From Pseudomonadota bacterium (GTDB taxonomy: Bacteria; Pseudomonadota; Alphaproteobacteria; SMXQ01), in contig JADFPK010000011.1 in the NCBI GenBank assembly GCA_022562375.1, forward strand, positions 1 to 17,164: a DNA stretch of 17,164 nt. The letters are read 5' to 3'. Positions 13,797-17,164 of the stretch are shown piece after piece. The notes beneath the pieces were generated by a model. That model was not told the origin of the DNA and made no database searches. It saw only the letters and a program-made list of their open reading frames with translations. Within the stretch, counting starts at the first letter, position 1; every line of letters begins with the position of its first letter. The translations under genes and the position numbers were made by a program.

Positions 13797-14378
13797 TCAA
13801 AACAGGAATTTCACGGCGATGAAGCCGCCGATGAGCACGACGAAGAAGACGGTCGTGAGCCAGCCCAGATTCTTCTCGATGAAGGCGCGTATCGGTTGTC
13901 CGAAATACCACAAAAGCGCCGCCTCGGCGTAAAATCGCAGGCCCCGGGAAACCACGGCGGCGGCGGTGAAGATGAAAAGATCGAGCTTGGTGACGCCGCT
14001 GGCGATGGTGATGACCTTGAAGGGAAAGGGCGTCAGCCCGGCGCCGGCGACGATCCAGGCGCCCCATTCGTTATATTGGTCCTGGAAACGGGCGAAGCTA
14101 TCGGCGTGGCCGTAAAATTCGAGCAGCGGCCGGCCGACGTTTTCGAACAGGAAATAGCCGATGCCATAGCCCGCTACCCCGCCGGCGACCGAGGCGAGGG
14201 TGCAGACGGTGGCGATCCTGAAGGCCTTGTCGCGCTCCGCCAGCACCATGGGGATGAGGAGCACGTCGGGCGGTATGGGAAAGACCGAGCTTTCGATGAA
14301 GGAAATGGCGCCCAGCGCCGGCAGCGCGCGGCGATGGCCGGCAAGCCCGATGGCCCAATCGTACATGCGCTTCAGCAT
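13797..14378 (-). CDS. DedA/YqaA-family membrane protein
   Basis: The 193-residue integral membrane protein begins MLKRMYDWAIGLAGH and carries SFIESSVFPIPPDVLLIPM (26-44) and GAGLTPFPFKVITIASGV (112-129), typical of the YqaA branch of the DedA/VTT family. DedA proteins affect membrane-lipid distribution and several are implicated in undecaprenyl-phosphate or phospholipid flipping. I chose the ATG at 14378, with an AGAGG just upstream. The same frame is open back to 14726, but that extension runs through the tRNA-Leu antisense and is not coding. A small GGTTCC/GGAACC hairpin (13774-13790) lies between its stop and dsbB. Precise function is unknown. Confidence 0.9.
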   Translation of the reverse strand: MLKRMYDWAIGLAGHRRALPALGAISFIESSVFPIPPDVLLIPMVLAERDKAFRIATVCTLASVAGGVAGYGIGYFLFENVGRPLLEFYGHADSFARFQDQYNEWGAWIVAGAGLTPFPFKVITIASGVTKLDLFIFTAAAVVSRGLRFYAEAALLWYFGQPIRAFIEKNLGWLTTVFFVVLIGGFIAVKFLF

Positions 14379-14485
14379 CGCCCTCTCGGTCCCGCGTCGA
14401 ACCCGGACGCGCCGTCCCTTGTGGAAGGCGCGCCGCCCGTTTAGCAGGCGCCGCCATCCGTAGCAATGACGATGTCGGGCGAAGC

Positions 14486-14509
14486 GGCGCAAGGGCGCAA
14501 GGGTGCAAG
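14486..14509. repeat. Three tandem 8-base repeats
   Basis: Three units, ggcgcaag, ggcgcaag and ggtgcaag, lie head to tail in the gap between the DedA-type gene and the tRNA-Leu promoter. They look like simple slippage repeats. A protein-binding role cannot be excluded. Confidence 0.75.
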
Positions 14510-14518
14510 GCCGGGCAC

Positions 14519-14546
14519 TTGATCCGCCGGGGCCGGGGGCTATGAT
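14519..14546 (+). promoter_or_regulatory. Predicted sigma-70 promoter of tRNA-Leu
   Basis: A -35 box TTGATC (14519-14524) and a -10 box TATGAT (14541-14546) are separated by 16 bases and lie 29 bases before the tRNA. The bases after the -10 box (gcgccc) are a GC-rich discriminator, usual for stable RNA promoters under stringent control. This is a consensus match only. Confidence 0.6.
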
Positions 14547-14575
14547 GCGCCCATTCATTTGGCGTGAGCCGCGGG

Positions 14576-14662
14576 GCCCCTGTGGCGGAATCGGTAGACG
14601 CGGCAGACTCAAAATCTGTTTCCCGTAAGGGAGTGGGAGTTCGAGTCTCCCCGGGGGCACCA
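14576..14662 (+). tRNA. tRNA-Leu (anticodon CAA)
   Basis: The 87 bases fold as a class II tRNA. The acceptor stem GCCCCTG pairs with CGGGGGC, the anticodon stem GCAGA/TCTGT encloses loop CTCAAAA with anticodon CAA, the variable arm is TCCC-GTAA-GGGA, and the T arm is GGGAG-TTCGAGT-CTCCC. The CCA end is encoded. Loop and long variable arm match leucine tRNAs. The sequence downstream changes in character, which fits a tRNA used as an insertion site. Confidence 0.95.
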
Positions 14663-14683
14663 GCGGCCAGGGCGGCCGGAAGC

Positions 14684-14782
14684 ATGAATGAGATTCGGCT
14701 TCCGAACGTTTTCGCACCTCCAACACTTGACGGAAGCCCCGATCTAGATGACGCTCCGTGCAAACTGCGGGGGATCCAATAG
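14684..14782 (+). CDS. Short ORF (32 codons) in frame with the next gene, separated by one TAG
   Basis: An ATG at 14684, with GGA a few bases upstream, opens 32 codons ending in TAG at 14780-14782. The ATG of the next gene follows immediately in the same frame. It could be the original N-terminus of that gene cut off by a nonsense change, a short leader, or chance. The peptide (MNEIRLPNVFAPPTLDG, then acidic) shows no recognised motif. Evidence for translation is weak. Confidence 0.3.
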   Translation: MNEIRLPNVFAPPTLDGSPDLDDAPCKLRGIQ

Positions 14783-15703
14783 ATGAACTTTGCCGATCCA
14801 GACTTGGGTTTGTTACTCGATGAGTCGGTCACGTCAACCGACCTTCGAGCCCGTGCCGAAGCGCACAACATCGCGTTCGAGGAACGGCTGGATCGGGATC
14901 GGCTGGATGCTCTCGAGAAGTCCATTCACGGGCCTTGTTCGGACTATGGAGTTCTTAGACGCGCATTGACCAACTTTGTCACTACGTACGTCGAAGTCGC
15001 GGAACCGCACGTACCGCCGACCTTCCGAACCGAGAATAGCGGCGCAAGCATGACGCAGCCAAGCCCGGAACAGAGCCTGGTGAGGATAGAGAACCTAACA
15101 CGGCATATTGCGAACACGGGTCTGACGTTGGCCGACCTGGAGCGATCTCTTGCAAGCACGGACCCGGCGGAAAAGGCCGCGCTGGACGATTTCATGGACC
15201 AGTGGAACCTCGCGCGGAACAATCGCCCCACGTTTGCGGCCTTCAAGGACCAATTGCTTTTCGAAATTGGCGATGCCGAATGGCCGCACAAGCTGCGGGA
15301 TCGCCTTGGCCTCGCGCATTACAGCGTGGCCGGCGGGCCACTGGATGTCGCCCTCATGGAGTACACCGTGGAGGAAGTGCTCACGGAAGCGGGCCGCTCA
15401 CCCGATATCGCGTATCCGTTCTGCGTGCCCACGTTTCTCGATTCGAGGCCAAGCTCCCAATTCTTCCCGACGCCAAAAGAACTGCCGGCCGGCGCACCGA
15501 TGGCCTTGTTCGAAATCTGGTCGGACGAACAACTTATTGCAGAAGTTCTTCATTCCCGGTTAACCTACCATGCGGATCATATTGTGAAGTTGGGTCAGAT
15601 AGTTACGGATGGGCCTATGGCGGACTTCAAATCCGTGCGAAACAATCATCTGGCCGTGCTACAATTGGCGGCGGTGCGGGATGATTTTGGTGAAGAATTA
15701 TAG
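14783..15703 (+). CDS. Uncharacterised protein, accessory gene downstream of tRNA-Leu
   Basis: I do not recognise this 306-residue protein. It has no signal peptide, no transmembrane segment and no nucleotide-binding or nuclease motif I can see. The N-terminal 90 residues are rich in charged helices, a Thr/Ser-rich turn (about 84-95) links them to a second helical part, and a more hydrophobic segment (AYPFCVPTFLDSRPSSQFFPTPKEL) lies around 216-240. The start has GGGGGAT eight bases upstream. Codon use is less GC-biased than in the neighbours to the left, with TTA, CTA and ATA codons. It ends four bases before the next plus-strand gene, so the two form an operon. The setting after a tRNA suggests a horizontally acquired unit. 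Confidence 0.75.
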   Translation: MNFADPDLGLLLDESVTSTDLRARAEAHNIAFEERLDRDRLDALEKSIHGPCSDYGVLRRALTNFVTTYVEVAEPHVPPTFRTENSGASMTQPSPEQSLVRIENLTRHIANTGLTLADLERSLASTDPAEKAALDDFMDQWNLARNNRPTFAAFKDQLLFEIGDAEWPHKLRDRLGLAHYSVAGGPLDVALMEYTVEEVLTEAGRSPDIAYPFCVPTFLDSRPSSQFFPTPKELPAGAPMALFEIWSDEQLIAEVLHSRLTYHADHIVKLGQIVTDGPMADFKSVRNNHLAVLQLAAVRDDFGEEL

Positions 15704-15707
15704 ATAG

Positions 15708-17164
15708 ATGGTGAAGGCGGATACAGCTTTGGCTACTGATCGGCACCCTTGGCTCGACACTTTCGTGGCCGATCCGGCTTCGGAGCTGGACAATCTGCTT
15801 TCGGGTCATGCGCGCATCGAACCTTACGAGAGTGCCGATGCGCCGGATGCGGCAAGGCTGTTGTTCGGCGGCCTGCCGGAAGGGGACGAAGCCCTTGCCG
15901 CTCTCGATCGGGCAGTGCGGGAATGGCTCGACAGCCAACGTGCGGCCGGCGTCCCCGGCCTCGATCAACTGCCGTTGGAGCGATGGCTTCGCAAGGTTTC
16001 GGAAGCATTCGAAATCGTCGCCCTCCTGAAGCTGCGACACTCTGCCCTGGACCTGCGCCAAAGGTTAGTGGTGTGGAATTCTTGGTGCGACCGACTGGCG
16101 ATCTCGGCGCAAAGGGATGGCCGCTACGCCTTATTGCGGACGCTGGCGCTCACCCAGCGCATCGTCGCCGTCGCCGATCCTGCGGTAAACCCGTTCGCCC
16201 TCGAGCCTTTCTGGCTTCACGTTTGCAAGCATGCCGGCGGCGCTTTGCCCAAGCATTTTTTGGGCATCGGCCTTCTCGGACTACGCATGCTTCCGGAGCG
16301 GGAAGGCGCCCCATCCGAACGCCCGTGGATGGCCGGCCTCGTTTATTGGGCCATCGGTCAGAAGCCGACTGCCGAGGAATTTTCGCAGCAATGGTGGGCG
16401 CTTAAGGGCTTGTATCCACGCATGCCGTCCTACTGGCGCAGCGCGTTGACGGAGACGCTGCAACAGTCTTCTGCCAAGCAGATACCGGACGAGATCAAAG
16501 ACTGGTGGTTGCAGGATGTCGAAGCAAAAGACCTTCCGATCGCACAAGAAGCGGAGAGCCAATCAGTCGGCGTTCCAATTCTGAGCCCACTTAGCGCCGT
16601 CCAATCGCTCCGACAAAGGGCGCACAAACCTCTCCCTTCGATCAGGGGCGAGATAGAAACTCTGGTTGGCGAACTTCGGCATTATGCAGAGGTGACAGGG
16701 GAAAGCTATTACCTCGTTACTACTGCTTGCAATATTGGCATGGCGGTCATCAAAGGCGCCGACGATCCCGTCGGTCGGGGCCGGTTCGCGGTCGATCTGG
16801 CGCGACAGGCGCTCGCTTGGCAACCCTTAATGTCTATGCTTGGGCTCTGTGGCGCGACGCGCTTGCCAAGCAAGGCGCGTTCGAGGCGGCTGAACTGGTC
16901 GGCTGGGAGTCAATCCGCCGCTTCCCCGAAAACGAACAGTGGCGCAACCAGTTGGCACTGCTGCTCGCCGACCTGCCCGGTCGCCAGGCTGAAGCCGAAC
17001 ACCTCCTGCGCGAGACCATGGAGCGCTTCCCTGATGATGTCGTTGCACGCACCCAGTGTGCGGAACTCCTGCTTGCCTTCGATCGTACGGATGAGGCATC
17101 CGACGTTGTTGATGGCATTTTTTCTCGTAAATTGGAGAATGAAGTCGCTATCGATGTTCGCGCT
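15708..17164 (+). CDS. Large uncharacterised protein with C-terminal TPR-like repeats, partial, apparent frameshift
   Basis: The frame from an ATG at 15708 reads a convincing helical protein (starting MVKADTALATDRHPWLDTFV) up to ARQALAWQP at 16826. From there the coherent continuation is in the -1 frame: NVYAWALWRDALAKQGAF, then FPENEQWRNQLALLLADLPG and FPDDVVARTQCAELLLAFDR, which look like tetratricopeptide repeats. The original frame also stays open to the window end but reads low-complexity Ser/Arg sequence. One base appears to be missing in caacccttaatg (16821-16832). The N-terminal 370 residues match no family I know. TPR tails usually mediate protein contacts. The gene begins four bases after its partner and runs past the right edge. 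It may be a true pseudogene or an assembly error. Confidence 0.75.
   Translation, partial: MVKADTALATDRHPWLDTFVADPASELDNLLSGHARIEPYESADAPDAARLLFGGLPEGDEALAALDRAVREWLDSQRAAGVPGLDQLPLERWLRKVSEAFEIVALLKLRHSALDLRQRLVVWNSWCDRLAISAQRDGRYALLRTLALTQRIVAVADPAVNPFALEPFWLHVCKHAGGALPKHFLGIGLLGLRMLPEREGAPSERPWMAGLVYWAIGQKPTAEEFSQQWWALKGLYPRMPSYWRSALTETLQQSSAKQIPDEIKDWWLQDVEAKDLPIAQEAESQSVGVPILSPLSAVQSLRQRAHKPLPSIRGEIETLVGELRHYAEVTGESYYLVTTACNIGMAVIKGADDPVGRGRFAVDLARQALAWQPLMSMLGLCGATRLPSKARSRRLNWSAGSQSAASPKTNSGATSWHCCSPTCPVARLKPNTSCARPWSASLMMSLHAPSVRNSCLPSIVRMRHPTLLMAFFLVNWRMKSLSMFA

Noticed and set aside
14379..14726. N-terminal extension of the DedA-type gene to 14726
   Set aside because: It would run through the tRNA-Leu antisense, and the hydrophobic family N-terminus begins at 14378.
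16815..16840. Programmed -1 ribosomal frameshift
   Set aside because: The in-phase codons CAA CCC TTA ATG do not form an X-XXY-YYZ slippery site, and no stimulatory hairpin is obvious downstream.

Overview
The window reads as chromosome of a GC-rich Gram-negative alphaproteobacterium, plausibly of Rhodospirillales type. The basis is the gene content: Kdo activation for LPS (kdsB, with the QGDL motif typical of alphaproteobacterial KdsB), a membrane-anchored c-type cytochrome beside kdsB-pheA, Coq7-type ubiquinone hydroxylation, DsbB, NudC and EgtD. Species cannot be fixed from the sequence alone.

Layout. (1) 1-2770 is housekeeping: a partial HisN-like phosphatase and a cytochrome c on the minus strand, then kdsB-pheA on the plus strand. 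(2) 2848-7167 is a metal/thiol stress block, all minus strand, built on two nearly identical MerR-type promoter-operators. One (3621-3652) drives merR plus a cysteine-rich thioredoxin-like protein. The other (6587-6618) drives a 20-residue leader ORF, an outer-membrane beta-barrel protein, a secreted CPFC heavy-metal-associated protein, a secreted YVTN beta-propeller and a gamma-glutamylcyclotransferase. A second gamma-glutamylcyclotransferase ends just upstream of the second operator. (3) 6634-10068 is a minus-strand run: MntP-like efflux protein, flippase-like membrane protein, MFS transporter and the second cyclotransferase. The last three overlap at their ends. (4) 10193-12160 is nudC and egtD, also minus. 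(5) 12161-12645 has no gene but carries two repeat relics, including an AT-rich CACAGAG inverted-repeat element. (6) 12646-14378 is coq7, dsbB and a DedA/YqaA membrane protein, minus strand. (7) tRNA-Leu(CAA) at 14576-14662 is followed on the plus strand by two unrecognised genes with less GC-biased codon use, a likely accessory segment inserted at the tRNA. The second gene is cut by the window end and carries an apparent frameshift near 16826.

The most interesting part is the MerR regulon. Both operators keep the mercury-type CCGTAC-N4-GTAC dyad immediately after the -35 box, and the regulator keeps the three cysteines of Hg(II)-sensing MerR. Yet no mercuric reductase (merA) or MerT transporter is present; the output is an envelope set (outer membrane, periplasm) plus glutathione turnover. 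I infer an uncharacterised thiophilic-metal response module in which GSH-degrading enzymes were duplicated together with the operator. The metal and the biochemical outcome cannot be read from the sequence.
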